From positions 1 through 42,785 of the forward strand of contig DAOUDG010000069.1 of NCBI GenBank assembly GCA_034431435.1: a stretch of 42,785 bases of DNA. The letters run 5' to 3'. The notes beneath the pieces were generated by a model. It did no database searches. It saw nothing but the letters and a program-made list of their open reading frames with translations, and had not been told where the DNA came from. Shown here piece by piece: positions 22,497 to 30,944 of the stretch. The stretch comes from JAHCIE01 sp034431435. GTDB lineage: Bacteria > Chloroflexota > Anaerolineae > Epilineales > JAHCIE01. Position 1 is the stretch's first letter. The number at the start of each line of letters is the position of its first letter. Position numbers and translations under genes: made by a program.

Positions 22497-23741
22497 GTGA
22501 ACCAGCCACAGGATGTCATGATTGTGGGCGCCGCGCGAACCCCGATCGGTCGCTTCATGGGCAGCCTATCCAGTTTGCCCGCCACCGACCTGGGGGGCGT
22601 GGCGATTCGCGCCGCCGTCGAGCGCGCGGGTATCGACCCGGCTACCATCGACGAGGTTCTGATGGGCCAGGTGATTCAGGCCGGGGCCGGGCAGGCCCCA
22701 GCTCGTCAGGCCGCCCTGGCCGCCGGCCTTCCCCCCTCTGTCAGCGCCACGACCATCAACAAGGTCTGCGGCTCCGGCCTCAAGGCAGTGATGCTTGGCG
22801 CGCAGGCCATCCGTAGCGGCGACGCCGATATCATCGTGGCGGGCGGCATGGAGAACATGAGCGCGGGACCGTATCTGCTGCCCCGCGCTCGCCAGGGCTA
22901 CCGCCTGGGCAACGCTGAACTGGTGGACGCCGTGGTCCACGATGGCCTGTGGTGCGCCCAGGAGAACTGGCACATGGGCCGCGCAGCCGAGCTGATCGCG
23001 CGCGAGGCGGACATCAGCCGCGAGGCGCAGGATCGCTTCGCCCTGGCGAGCCACCAGAAAGCCGTCGCCGCCCAGGATGCGGGCTACTTTGACGCTGAGA
23101 TCGCGCCGGTTGAGGTGGCTGGCAAAGGTGGCATGGCGGTCGTGCACGCCGACGAAGGCCCGCGCCGCGACACGAGCGCCGAGGCCCTGGCACGCCTCAA
23201 GCCTGCCTTCGACCCCCAGGGGACGGTTACGGCGGGCAACGCCCCCGGCCTGACCGACGGCGCGGCGGCCCTGGCACTGGCGGGCGAGAACGTGGCCGAG
23301 GGCAAGGGGTTGACGCCGCTGGCCCGCGTGACCGCCTTCAGCATGGGCGCGCTGGAACCCCGGTGGCTGTTCGCCGCCCCGCCCGTCGCCATTCGGCGAC
23401 TGTTGCAGCGGACGGGGCTGCGCCTGGAGGATTTCGACCTCATCGAGGTCAACGAGGCCTTCGCGGCACAGATTCTTGCCAACGGTCAGGAATTGGCGTG
23501 GGACTGGGAGCGCGTCAATGTCCACGGCGGCGCGATTGCCCTGGGCCATCCTATTGGGGCCAGCGGCGCGCGCATCCTGGTCAGCCTGGTCTACGCCCTG
23601 CTCGCGCGTGGCGGCCGCGTCGGCCTGGCGGCGGCGTGCCTCGGCGGCGGCGAGGCTGTCGCCCTGGCCGTGGAGGTCGTCGCCCCGCGTGGGGCAGTCT
23701 CCGCTCGCGCTGCTGCCGCCGCCCCCGCGGCCCTCGTGTAG
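22497..23741 (+). CDS. Acetyl-CoA C-acetyltransferase (thiolase)
   Basis: 414 aa from the GTG at 22497 (AAGGAG upstream). Biosynthetic-type thiolase: condenses two acetyl-CoA or cleaves 3-ketoacyl-CoA. Visible are VGAARTPIGRFMGSL, the nucleophile Cys91 in INKVCGSGLKAV, GGMENMS, the pantetheine loop, IEVNEAFAAQ, His351 in GGAIALGHPIGASGAR, and the second Cys381 in ACLGGGEAVAL. After LAVEVV the protein carries about 20 extra residues rich in Ala and Arg, not typical of the family. Could serve polyhydroxybutyrate, ketone-body or fatty-acid metabolism; no partner genes here. Confidence 0.95.
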   Translation: MNQPQDVMIVGAARTPIGRFMGSLSSLPATDLGGVAIRAAVERAGIDPATIDEVLMGQVIQAGAGQAPARQAALAAGLPPSVSATTINKVCGSGLKAVMLGAQAIRSGDADIIVAGGMENMSAGPYLLPRARQGYRLGNAELVDAVVHDGLWCAQENWHMGRAAELIAREADISREAQDRFALASHQKAVAAQDAGYFDAEIAPVEVAGKGGMAVVHADEGPRRDTSAEALARLKPAFDPQGTVTAGNAPGLTDGAAALALAGENVAEGKGLTPLARVTAFSMGALEPRWLFAAPPVAIRRLLQRTGLRLEDFDLIEVNEAFAAQILANGQELAWDWERVNVHGGAIALGHPIGASGARILVSLVYALLARGGRVGLAAACLGGGEAVALAVEVVAPRGAVSARAAAAAPAALV

Positions 23742-23751
23742 GAGCTGCCTG

Positions 23752-23826
23752 CCCGGAGAATTGGACGCGGACGAGCGCCGATAGCAAGAGATCTTCCATA
23801 CTTCGCGCTTGTCCGCGCTCGTCCGG
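23752..23826. repeat. Small dispersed intergenic repeat, copy 1
   Basis: AATTGGACGCGGACGAGCGC (23759-23778) is the reverse complement of the sequence at 36351-36370 apart from 1-2 bases. GCGCTTGTCC-GCGCTCGTCC (23805-23824) is a tandem 10-mer and pairs with 23767-23778 with one mismatch, so the piece can fold into a hairpin. It lies in the 151-nt gap between the thiolase and DUF488 genes; nothing else is seen there. Confidence 0.55.
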
Positions 23827-23892
23827 ATGCGCTGTTCCTGACTCCTGGCATGTGCGGGAGCCTGCTCCAGCCACCTGATCTTGAGGTTGTGG

Positions 23893-24357
23893 ATGACAGA
23901 GGCGACCCTCATTTACACCATCGGGCACAGCAACCGCGATGCGGACGCCTTCCTGGCCGTGCTGCGCGCCCACGGCGTCACGCGGCTGGTGGATGTGCGC
24001 TCGATGCCGCGCAGCCATTTCGAGCACTTCCGCCGCGAGGCGCTGGCCGCGTGGCTGCCCGAGGCGGGCATCGAGTACATCTGGATGGGTGACACATTGG
24101 GCGGGTTGCGGGCGGGCGGCTATGCGCGCTGGATGCGCACGCCAGAGTTCGCGGCGGGGCTGATGCGCCTCGAAGACCTGGCCCGCGAGCGGCCTACCGC
24201 CTTCATGTGCGCCGAGCGCGACCCGGCGCGCTGTCACCGCCGCTACATCGCCGCCGCGTTGCGCGACCGGGGATGGGACGTCCACCACCTCATCGACGTG
24301 GACGAGGCTGTGACGGCGGAAGGAATCGCTACCCAACTAGCCCTCGACCTCCCGTAG
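23893..24357 (+). CDS. DUF488 protein
   Basis: 154 aa from the ATG at 23893. The family pattern is present from the start: IYTIGHSNRDADAFLAVLRA, RLVDVRSMPRSHFEHF, GIEYIWMGDTLGG, then AFMCAERDPARCHRRYIA with the CxE...CHR motif, and a C-terminal VHHLIDVD. The reaction is not known; the conserved CAE..P..CHR suggests a redox or metal-related active site. The frame extends upstream to a TTG, not used because GAGG lies properly before the ATG. A 19-nt gap separates it from the next gene, so the two may be co-transcribed. Confidence 0.85.
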   Translation: MTEATLIYTIGHSNRDADAFLAVLRAHGVTRLVDVRSMPRSHFEHFRREALAAWLPEAGIEYIWMGDTLGGLRAGGYARWMRTPEFAAGLMRLEDLARERPTAFMCAERDPARCHRRYIAAALRDRGWDVHHLIDVDEAVTAEGIATQLALDLP

Positions 24358-24376
24358 CCATCCCTGGAGACCGTCC

Positions 24377-25342
24377 ATGCCCCTGCTGCTCCACGAAGCC
24401 GACATCGCCCGCTACCTGCCCATGCCCGACGCCGTGGCCGCCGTCGAGGGGGCGTTCCGTCACCTGGGAGATGGGCGAGCGCAGAACATCTCCCGCGTCC
24501 GTACCCGCATTCACGGCGGCGTGATGCACGTCATGGCCGCCGCTGACCCGGCATCGGGCTACCTGGGCCTCAAGGCGTATACGACGATTCGCGGCCAGGC
24601 GCGCTTCGTGGTCCTGCTGTTCAGCGCGGCGACGGGTGAATTGCTGTCCATCATGGAGGCCGACGCCCTCGGTCAGCGCCGCACCGGTGCGGCCAGTGGC
24701 GTCGCCACCAAGTACATGGCCCGCCCTGATGCGCGGGTCGTTGGCATCTATGGTACGGGTTGGCAGGCGCGCAGCCAGCTGGCCGCCATCGCCGCCGTGC
24801 GCGATATCCAGCGCGTCCAGGCCTACGGTCGCGACGCTGCCCGCCGCGAGAGTTTCGCCCGCGAGATGAGCGCGACGCTGGGCATCGAGGTGGTCGGCGT
24901 CGACGCGCCGGAGCAGGCCGCCGAGGGGGCCGACATCCTGGTGACCATCACCTCGTCAGTCGAGCCGGTGCTGCGCGGCGAGTGGCTGACGCCCGGTGTC
25001 CATATCAACGCGGCAGGTTCCAACGCCCTGCTACGCCGCGAGCTGGACGAGGCCGCCGTGCGGCAGGCCAACCGCATCGTTGCCGACTCTGTTGAACAGG
25101 CCAGAGTCGAAGCGGGCGACCTGTTACCCCTCATCGAGCGCGGTCACCTGACGTGGGGCCAGGTCCACGAGTTGGGGGACGTGGTCGTCGGCTACACGCC
25201 GGGGCGGGGCAACGCGACGGAGATCACGCTGTTCAAGTCATTGGGGCTGGCCGTCGAGGACATCGCCGCCGCCGCTGTCGTCTACCAGCGCGCCAAAGCC
25301 GACGGCGCAGGCGAGACCATCGCTATGTTCGGGGACACCTAG
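24377..25342 (+). CDS. Ornithine cyclodeaminase/mu-crystallin family protein
   Basis: 321 aa. Family features are LLLHEADIARYLPMPDAVAA, GGVMHVMAAADP, GLKAYTT, EADALGQRRTGAASGVATKY, the Rossmann GxGxxA-type GIYGTGWQARSQL, DILVTITSSVEPVLRGEW and AAGSNALLRRELD, then LGDVVVGYTPGRGNATEITLFKS-like end. The NAD-dependent family includes ornithine cyclodeaminase, alanine dehydrogenases and ketimine reductases; the substrate cannot be told. It follows the DUF488 gene after 19 nt. Confidence 0.9.
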   Translation: MPLLLHEADIARYLPMPDAVAAVEGAFRHLGDGRAQNISRVRTRIHGGVMHVMAAADPASGYLGLKAYTTIRGQARFVVLLFSAATGELLSIMEADALGQRRTGAASGVATKYMARPDARVVGIYGTGWQARSQLAAIAAVRDIQRVQAYGRDAARRESFAREMSATLGIEVVGVDAPEQAAEGADILVTITSSVEPVLRGEWLTPGVHINAAGSNALLRRELDEAAVRQANRIVADSVEQARVEAGDLLPLIERGHLTWGQVHELGDVVVGYTPGRGNATEITLFKSLGLAVEDIAAAAVVYQRAKADGAGETIAMFGDT

Positions 25343-25383
25343 GCGGGCTTCCCATCCCGCTACGACCGAGCGTCGCCGCCGCC

Positions 25384-27201
25384 TCAGCGGTCCCAGGCGT
25401 AGCGATACTGGGTGACGACATTGCCATACGGGTCGCGGAGGGTGACGGTGTCGCCATGATCGCCCCACATTGGCCCGTCGAGGCCGGCGTGAAAGTCGGC
25501 GATGGTTGGTCCAACGAAGTCGGGCCCCGCGCCAGTCCACACCCGCACGCGGTAGCCCGGCGCGAGGGTGAGGTAGGGCAGCGTGTAGCTGTTGCCAGTG
25601 GCGTCGGACAGCGTCCAGCCGTCCAGATTCACCGGGGGGCCGAAGTTCTCCAGCTCCACAAACTCAAAGGTAGTCGGGTTGCACTCGTCGGGGAAGGGAT
25701 TCGTGCCGGGCTGCGTCTGGCTGGCGCGCAGCCAGCCCAGGCGCACGCCGTGCCCGCCCTGCTGCCCATCGTTGACGCGGGGCAGAATCGTCGCCGCCTG
25801 CTTCGCCCGGTCGCGGGCGTTGTTGGGGCGGCACAACTCCACGCTCACCCCGTCCACATCCATGCGCAGCGTGTCGCCAGGCGCGCCTGTCACCTGGAAG
25901 CGCACTCGTAGCGTCTGGCCGCGATAGCCCGTCAGGTCCACCTCAACGCGCTGCCAGTCGCCATCGTTGACCCGCGCCGGGCGCAGGGCATACAGCAGTG
26001 GCGACCCGTCAGCCGCCTCGACGACGACGCTCTGGCGGCTGAGCGACTGACCGGCGGTGATCGGGTCCGCCGCGTCAGCCCCCTCGGCCGAGCGCAACAC
26101 CCAGAAGCGCAGCATGGCGCGGTTCACGTCGGCCGGGGTGGTGACGTCGTGCCAGGCTTCGGCCAGCATTCCGGTCGCGGGCGCGGTTCCGCCCAGGCGT
26201 AGGGCCGACCGGTCCTCTTTGGCCTGCGTAGTCGACACGTCGGTCATGCCGCCGGGGCCGAAATGCCAGTCCTCGGCTGACTCGAAGCCGCCGTTGGTCA
26301 GCCCCTCCCAGCAGCCTTTCTCCGGAGTGTCAGGGGCCGGTGTCGGGGGCGCGACTGTTGGCGCGGGACCGGGCGAGGGGGCCGCTGTGGGCGAGGGCAG
26401 AGGTATGGCGGGGCGCGGGGCAGCCGTAGGCGGCCAGGCGTCGGCCGGCGAGCCAATCACGCGCAGGTCGGCGGTGTCCCAGTAGGAATCGTTGTGCTTG
26501 ACGGCGATGTGCGGCTGGCTGCGGGTATAGAGCGTGACCGTATCCGACTGTGCCACGGCGCGTACCTTGAGCTGCACCCAACGGTCGTAGGCGTCGGTAC
26601 GCGCGGCGGACCACACGATACCGTCGGGGAGGGCCGCGCCGCGAGCGGTGGGGGCGCGGCCGTGGGGATCGATACCGACCATCACGGCGTAGTCACCGTT
26701 GGTCAGCCCGCGACAGCCCTGCGTTCCAGCGGCGGGCGAGATGCAGATATTGTCGCACTCGCTGCTCCACACCTGCACCCACACGGAGAACTCCAGCGTC
26801 GCGCCGATGGGCACGCCAGTCACGGTCTGATAGATGCCGGCGTCGTGGACGGCCCACGAATTGAAGACCTTCTGGCCAAAGTCACCGTGCAGGACGCGGA
26901 TGCTCGGCAAGCCCAGGAACTCGCGGCTCCACTCCGGCCGCCGCGCGTACTCGTTCCTGGCGTCCACGACGTACCACGGCTTCCAACCCAGGGCAACGTT
27001 GACCGCGCCGTCCTCGCGCTGGCTAAAGCCGTCCTCGAAGTTGGGATTGACCAGGAGATTGCCGCCCAGGGACATGGCCGCGCCGGGGGTCGGGCCGTCG
27101 GGCGCTGGGGTGGGCGTATCGGCCGCGGTGGGCCACGCGGCGACGGCCAGGAGAAGTAGCGCGCCGCCAAGCAGGGCAACGCGGCGCATCAAGTTGAGCA
27201 T
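25384..27201 (-). CDS. Secreted protein with C-terminal lamin-tail domain
   Basis: 605 aa. Signal peptide at residues 1-28 (RRVALLGGALLLLAVAAWP, then TAADTP). The beginning of the mature part, NLLVNPNFEDGF, and a later NGGFESAEDWHFGPGGMTD mark two jelly-roll or CBM-like modules, joined by a Pro/Thr/Ala-rich linker of about 40 residues (about 255-297). The last 110 residues are a lamin-tail domain: FEFVELENFGPPVNLDGWTL, then LAPGYRVRVWTGAG, GDTVTLRDPYGNVV. Probably an exported adhesin or carbohydrate-binding protein; no catalytic motif seen. GGAGG and a perfect TATAAT (27218-27223, minus) precede the ATG at 27201. Confidence 0.8.
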   Translation of the reverse strand: MLNLMRRVALLGGALLLLAVAAWPTAADTPTPAPDGPTPGAAMSLGGNLLVNPNFEDGFSQREDGAVNVALGWKPWYVVDARNEYARRPEWSREFLGLPSIRVLHGDFGQKVFNSWAVHDAGIYQTVTGVPIGATLEFSVWVQVWSSECDNICISPAAGTQGCRGLTNGDYAVMVGIDPHGRAPTARGAALPDGIVWSAARTDAYDRWVQLKVRAVAQSDTVTLYTRSQPHIAVKHNDSYWDTADLRVIGSPADAWPPTAAPRPAIPLPSPTAAPSPGPAPTVAPPTPAPDTPEKGCWEGLTNGGFESAEDWHFGPGGMTDVSTTQAKEDRSALRLGGTAPATGMLAEAWHDVTTPADVNRAMLRFWVLRSAEGADAADPITAGQSLSRQSVVVEAADGSPLLYALRPARVNDGDWQRVEVDLTGYRGQTLRVRFQVTGAPGDTLRMDVDGVSVELCRPNNARDRAKQAATILPRVNDGQQGGHGVRLGWLRASQTQPGTNPFPDECNPTTFEFVELENFGPPVNLDGWTLSDATGNSYTLPYLTLAPGYRVRVWTGAGPDFVGPTIADFHAGLDGPMWGDHGDTVTLRDPYGNVVTQYRYAWDR

Positions 27202-27371
27202 AGCGCCTCCGAGGGGAATTATACTCCGATTTCAAGGGCGCTCTGGGGTAGGTTTGTCGGCCAGATGTCGGGCACGGGCCAGGAAAAGCGGCTATACTGG
27301 GTAGGCGGCTTGCTTCATGCCAGAGCCGCGGACGGGATATCGAACGCTGCTCCTCCCGAACAAGGTGGCCC

Positions 27372-28007
27372 ATGTCCAGCGTGCCGCGCCATGTCTCAAT
27401 TCAGGTCAACGATACCACCATCCGCACCTACGACGCGCGCAATGAGCCAGCCGCTGCCTTCGACATGGGGAGCGAGATAGGCCGCTTCACGGCCCTGCTG
27501 CCGACCCGTGGGCGCGTGCTCGACCTGGGCTGCGGCACGGCCTGGGCGGCGGCGCAACTGCGGGAGCGGGGCTTCCGCGCCGTGGGGCTAGATCTGTCCT
27601 TCGGGCGGCTGAGCCGCGCGCTGGCCAACGCAACCGCGCCGGTAATCATGGGCGATCAGCGATGGCTGCCCGTCGCGACGGCGAGCCTTGACGGGGTATG
27701 GGCGAGCGCGTCGCTGCTGCACCTGCCCAAGGCCGACATGCCCGTTGCGCTGGCTGAGGTTCGCCGTGTGCTGCGGCCGGGCGGCGCGCTGTTTGTAAGC
27801 CTGAAGGCGGGCGACGGCGAGGCGTGGACGACTCGCGGCGGCGGGCCGCGCTTCTTCGCCTACTACCGCGCCGCCGAGTTGGACGGCCTGCTGGCCGCGG
27901 CGGACCTGCGCGTCGTCGACAGATGGGAGAGCCCGGCCCCGCCGTGGGACGTGGCGCACCCGTGGCTCTGCCGGCTAGCCGGGGTGGGCGGCGCGAGTAG
28001 AGACTAG
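27372..28007 (+). CDS. Class I SAM-dependent methyltransferase
   Basis: 211 aa. Motif I is RVLDLGCGTAWAAAQL, motif II region GLDLSFGRLSRAL, then GDQRWLPVATASLDGVWASA (motif Post II) and EVRRVLRPGGALFVSLK (motif III). A type 11 methyltransferase of unknown substrate. The C-terminus has an acceptor-side FFAYYRAAELDGLLAAADLRV. The gap between its start and the divergent secreted-protein gene carries a possible TATACT at 27292-27297. Converges on the creatininase gene. Confidence 0.9.
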   Translation: MSSVPRHVSIQVNDTTIRTYDARNEPAAAFDMGSEIGRFTALLPTRGRVLDLGCGTAWAAAQLRERGFRAVGLDLSFGRLSRALANATAPVIMGDQRWLPVATASLDGVWASASLLHLPKADMPVALAEVRRVLRPGGALFVSLKAGDGEAWTTRGGGPRFFAYYRAAELDGLLAAADLRVVDRWESPAPPWDVAHPWLCRLAGVGGASRD

Positions 28008-28093
28008 AGGTTGGCAATTGGCGATTGCTCTCTGGTTCCCTCGCCCGCCGGGAGAGAGGATCAGGCTCAATCTCCCCTCCCTAATCTCTACTC
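27995..28093. terminator. Inverted repeat between convergent genes
   Basis: Arms GAGTAGAGACTAGAG (27995-28009) and CCCTAATCTCTACTC (28079-28093) pair over 13 of 15 positions. The first arm contains the methyltransferase stop and the second ends 2 nt before the creatininase stop. The spacer has a second short CT/AG pairing. Possibly a bidirectional terminator or a small repeat. Confidence 0.4.
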
Positions 28094-28094
28094 T

Positions 28095-28922
28095 CTAATC
28101 TCTCGTCGCTGTCCGGTCGCGCCACCAGGCCTGGATGGCGGCCTGCCAGTCGCCCTGAAAGTAGCGGTCGACGTAGGGCTGCAAGGCAGCGCGGCGCGCG
28201 GCGTGGAAGCGTCGCACCCGCTCGCTGTCGCCGCTGGCGAGCAAGTCGTCCACCCAGGCGGCCCACGCCGCCGCCGCCTCGGCCAGGGTCGCCGCGCCCA
28301 GGGCCGGTGTCGCCGAGGGACGCGGGTCTGCGCCAAGGACGCCGAAGCGCGCCAGGTCGGTCGCGCCGGGCGGGACAACCTCGTCGAGGCGGTCGAGGCG
28401 CACCAGGTCGGGGCGAATTGCCAGCAGGCTGCTCGTCTCCCAGCGCGCGGCGTGGTCCAGGCGGTCCGCGTCGGGCAGCACAGCCAGCTCGGGCGCGGCC
28501 AGCACGATGGCCCCTGTCTCGCGCATCGCGGCGTCGGCCGCCTCCATTAACAACACCTCATGCGCCTGGGCATAGTGACCCGTAATGACGGCGATGACCT
28601 TGGCACCCATGCCTGCCAGGCCATGAAATGTCGCCTGCCAGAGGTGCGAAATCACACCGGGCGGCGTCCAAATAGAGCAGGTGTGGGGCAGTGTCGTGAT
28701 GGCCCACCACGTCGTCGGCAGGACGACGCCGCCACTGAGCGCGGCGGCCTGGCGGGCGACGTGCTCGGCAACCAACCCGTCGAGACCCAGGGGCAGATGC
28801 GGGCCGTGCCACTCCAGCGCGCCCCAGGGCACGTAGGCGGCGGGCGTGGCGGCCAGGATGGCGGCCAGCTCGGCGGGGCGCAGCTCGGCGTACAGGCCCC
28901 AAGCGCGCGTCGCATCGGTCAC
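28095..28922 (-). CDS. Creatininase-family amidohydrolase
   Basis: 275 aa. Metal ligands of the family appear as PWGALEWHGPHLPLGLDGL near residue 35, then the His of TGHYAQAHE, and the Glu of ARWETSSLLA near residue 155. The usual NGHGGN motif reads TGHYAQ, so this is a divergent member. Known relatives act on creatinine or are maturation amidohydrolases; substrate here unknown. The GTG start overlaps the M61 stop by 4 nt (GTGA), so it is translated after the peptidase and shares its promoter. Confidence 0.8.
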   Translation of the reverse strand: MTDATRAWGLYAELRPAELAAILAATPAAYVPWGALEWHGPHLPLGLDGLVAEHVARQAAALSGGVVLPTTWWAITTLPHTCSIWTPPGVISHLWQATFHGLAGMGAKVIAVITGHYAQAHEVLLMEAADAAMRETGAIVLAAPELAVLPDADRLDHAARWETSSLLAIRPDLVRLDRLDEVVPPGATDLARFGVLGADPRPSATPALGAATLAEAAAAWAAWVDDLLASGDSERVRRFHAARRAALQPYVDRYFQGDWQAAIQAWWRDRTATRD

Positions 28923-30715
28923 GGCGATGCCTCCTTCGCCGGGTCCGGCGCTGGCAGGTCCACCCCCAGCCAGGCGCGGAAACAGGCCCGCTGCTCGGCC
29001 GTCGCGTCTGGCACGACCGCGAGGCGATAGTTGTCGGGGGAACGCGCGCCCAGGGTGACCTGGACCTGATGGAGTTCGTCGCGACGGAAGACGGTGATCG
29101 TCACCACCTCGCCTGGCGCGCGCTCGTCGAGGCGGTGGGGCAGGGTTGCCTCGGTAAGGCGGAAGCCATCCAGAGCCAACAACTCATCACCCGGCGTCAG
29201 GCCCGCGGCGTGAGCCGGGGAACCGGCGTAGGCTGTCTGGACCAGCAACCGCCCATTGTCGACGCGGGTCGTAATGCCCAGATAGCCGCGCTCGACGCCG
29301 GGGCGGCCGCCCGTGCGCTCCAGGTCTTTGTCGGCCTGATGGCTCCGCGTCAGACGCAGGCCGACATCGGCCAGCAGGGAGTCGAAGTCCAGTGGGTCGC
29401 GGCCATCGACATAGCGCGCCCAGAAGTCGTCCAGGCGACCACCGACGACACTCTCCACGATGGTCTTGTAATCGGTGTCTGCGTAGCCCGCGCCGCGCGC
29501 CTTGTAGTCGGCCCACAGGGTGCGGAACACATCGTCCAGGCTGCACGTTCCATGGGTACGGCGACGAATCTCTAGGTCCAACAACAGGTGGACCAGCGCG
29601 CCCTTGAGGTAGAAGTTGACGCGGTTGTTGGGGGCGTTGTCATACGCGCGGTACATCTTCAGCCAGGTATCGAAGGAGGCCTCGGTCAGGTTGTATAGTT
29701 CGCGGGCAGGCGTCCGCTCGTACTCGCGAATGTCGTCGGCCAGCCGCTCTAGAAAGCGTTCGGGCGTCAGCAAGCCCGCGCGGGTCAGGATGAGGTCATC
29801 GTAGTAGCTGGTCGCGCCCTCGACGATCCACAGCGATTCCGTGTACATCTCGCGCTCGTAGTCATAGTCGTCGAAGGCGTGGGGCCTGATGCGCTTTACA
29901 TTCCAGACGTGGAAGAACTCGTGGGCCAACAGGCTCAGGACGCGCTCGTAGTCGCGAAGGGGTTGGAAGCTGAAGCGGGACACGTGGTTGATGCTGCACC
30001 GGGCATGCTCCATGCCGCCTGTCGGCCTGTCGCCCAGCAGCAGGACGAAGGTATACCACGGGTAGGGTAGCTCGCCGCACACGTCGCGAGCGGTGGCGAC
30101 AATGCGAGCCAGGTCAGCCACCAGTCTGTCGGCGTCCTCGTTACCGTGGCCGTAGAGAGCCAGGTGGTGGGGCAGCCCGTCGACCTCAAAGGACAGCAGG
30201 CGGTGGGTTCCAACTTCGCCCGGCGAGTCGGCCAGGGCGTGATAGTCAGGGGCATAGAAGACGCTTTCACCCTCGGCGGGGTCGAGCGTCAGCGTGACCC
30301 GCCAGCCCCAGTCTGGCGGCGGGATGACGGTCAAGAGGCATGGCTGGTGCTTGGCGCCATCGACGTACATGAAGACGTCGACAGGGTTGAACAGCGCGTG
30401 GCTCTCATCCAGGTGACTGGCGAAGACAGCCAGGTGATTGGCGTGCACCTGGTAGCGAACCTGGAAGCTGCCGCCACCGTTCGTTACCCGCCAGCGAGCC
30501 TTGTCTACTTTGGACCACGGCAGTGGGTGGCCGTCTGCGTCGAGGGCAGCGAAGTCCTGCACGTGTCGGGCATGGTCGGAAATGATGTACCAGCCGGGCA
30601 GCCAGGACGGGAGGACGAGGTCAGTGGTGGGCGCGGGGGCATCGGGGACCATAATGGCGACGTGGAACAGGTGGGTCGCGGGGGCAGGCATCGCCAGATG
30701 ATAGTGGGTAGGCAT
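28919..30715 (-). CDS. M61-family peptidase (glycyl aminopeptidase-like) with PDZ domain
   Basis: 598 aa, no signal peptide. The gluzincin motif is H265-E-F-F-H269 in LLAHEFFHVWNVKRIRP, with the third ligand Glu in LWIVEGATSYYDD. The N-terminal domain has beta-rich VAIMVPDAPAPTTDLVLPSW. The C-terminal PDZ domain lies at about 475-560 (YLGITTRVDNGRLLVQTAYA, GSPAHAAGLTPGDELLALDG). M61 enzymes cleave N-terminal Gly or Ala residues. GAGGAG precedes the ATG. Coupled to the creatininase-like gene. Confidence 0.95.
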   Translation of the reverse strand: MPTHYHLAMPAPATHLFHVAIMVPDAPAPTTDLVLPSWLPGWYIISDHARHVQDFAALDADGHPLPWSKVDKARWRVTNGGGSFQVRYQVHANHLAVFASHLDESHALFNPVDVFMYVDGAKHQPCLLTVIPPPDWGWRVTLTLDPAEGESVFYAPDYHALADSPGEVGTHRLLSFEVDGLPHHLALYGHGNEDADRLVADLARIVATARDVCGELPYPWYTFVLLLGDRPTGGMEHARCSINHVSRFSFQPLRDYERVLSLLAHEFFHVWNVKRIRPHAFDDYDYEREMYTESLWIVEGATSYYDDLILTRAGLLTPERFLERLADDIREYERTPARELYNLTEASFDTWLKMYRAYDNAPNNRVNFYLKGALVHLLLDLEIRRRTHGTCSLDDVFRTLWADYKARGAGYADTDYKTIVESVVGGRLDDFWARYVDGRDPLDFDSLLADVGLRLTRSHQADKDLERTGGRPGVERGYLGITTRVDNGRLLVQTAYAGSPAHAAGLTPGDELLALDGFRLTEATLPHRLDERAPGEVVTITVFRRDELHQVQVTLGARSPDNYRLAVVPDATAEQRACFRAWLGVDLPAPDPAKEASP

Positions 30716-30760
30716 AGCTCCTCGATGGGCGAAGGGCGGGCGCCGATGCCCGCGCGAGAA

Positions 30761-30788
30761 ATTCTACACCGATGGGGACGTGACGCAA
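30761..30788 (-). promoter_or_regulatory. Promoter for the M61/creatininase operon
   Basis: On the minus strand TTGCGT (30788-30783) and TAGAAT (30766-30761) are 16 nt apart, about 45 nt before the ATG at 30715. Confidence 0.5.
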
Positions 30789-30843
30789 GAAAGGGCAGGC
30801 GCAGCCAATTCGCATGAATTGGTCCGAAATTACACACCAGGCA

Positions 30844-30872
30844 TTGATAAACATTGTACAGTGCTGTATGAT
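30844..30872 (+). promoter_or_regulatory. Promoter of the sigma/XRE/SdpI operon with palindrome
   Basis: TTGATA (30844-30849), a 17 nt spacer and TATGAT (30867-30872) form a strong sigma-70 promoter. The spacer contains the 12-bp inverted repeat TACAG-TG-CTGTA (30857-30868), reaching the -10 box. A bound regulator there would block transcription; the XRE-type protein made by the second gene is the obvious candidate. Promoter and its surroundings are AT-richer than the neighbourhood. Confidence 0.6.
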
Positions 30873-30944
30873 ATTCATAGACGACACGCTAGATTTCCGG
30901 CGATGTGGACTTGACAACTAGAGAAGCTGCGGGAGATGAAAGAC

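Noticed and set aside
22566..23912. A 448-codon open frame antisense to the thiolase
   Set aside because: The thiolase is full length with both cysteines and the histidine. The antisense protein is compositionally odd and has no motif.
30936..30944. ATG at 30936 as the sigma factor start
   Set aside because: GGGAG abuts this ATG, leaving no spacing, while the ATG at 30945 has about 9 nt.
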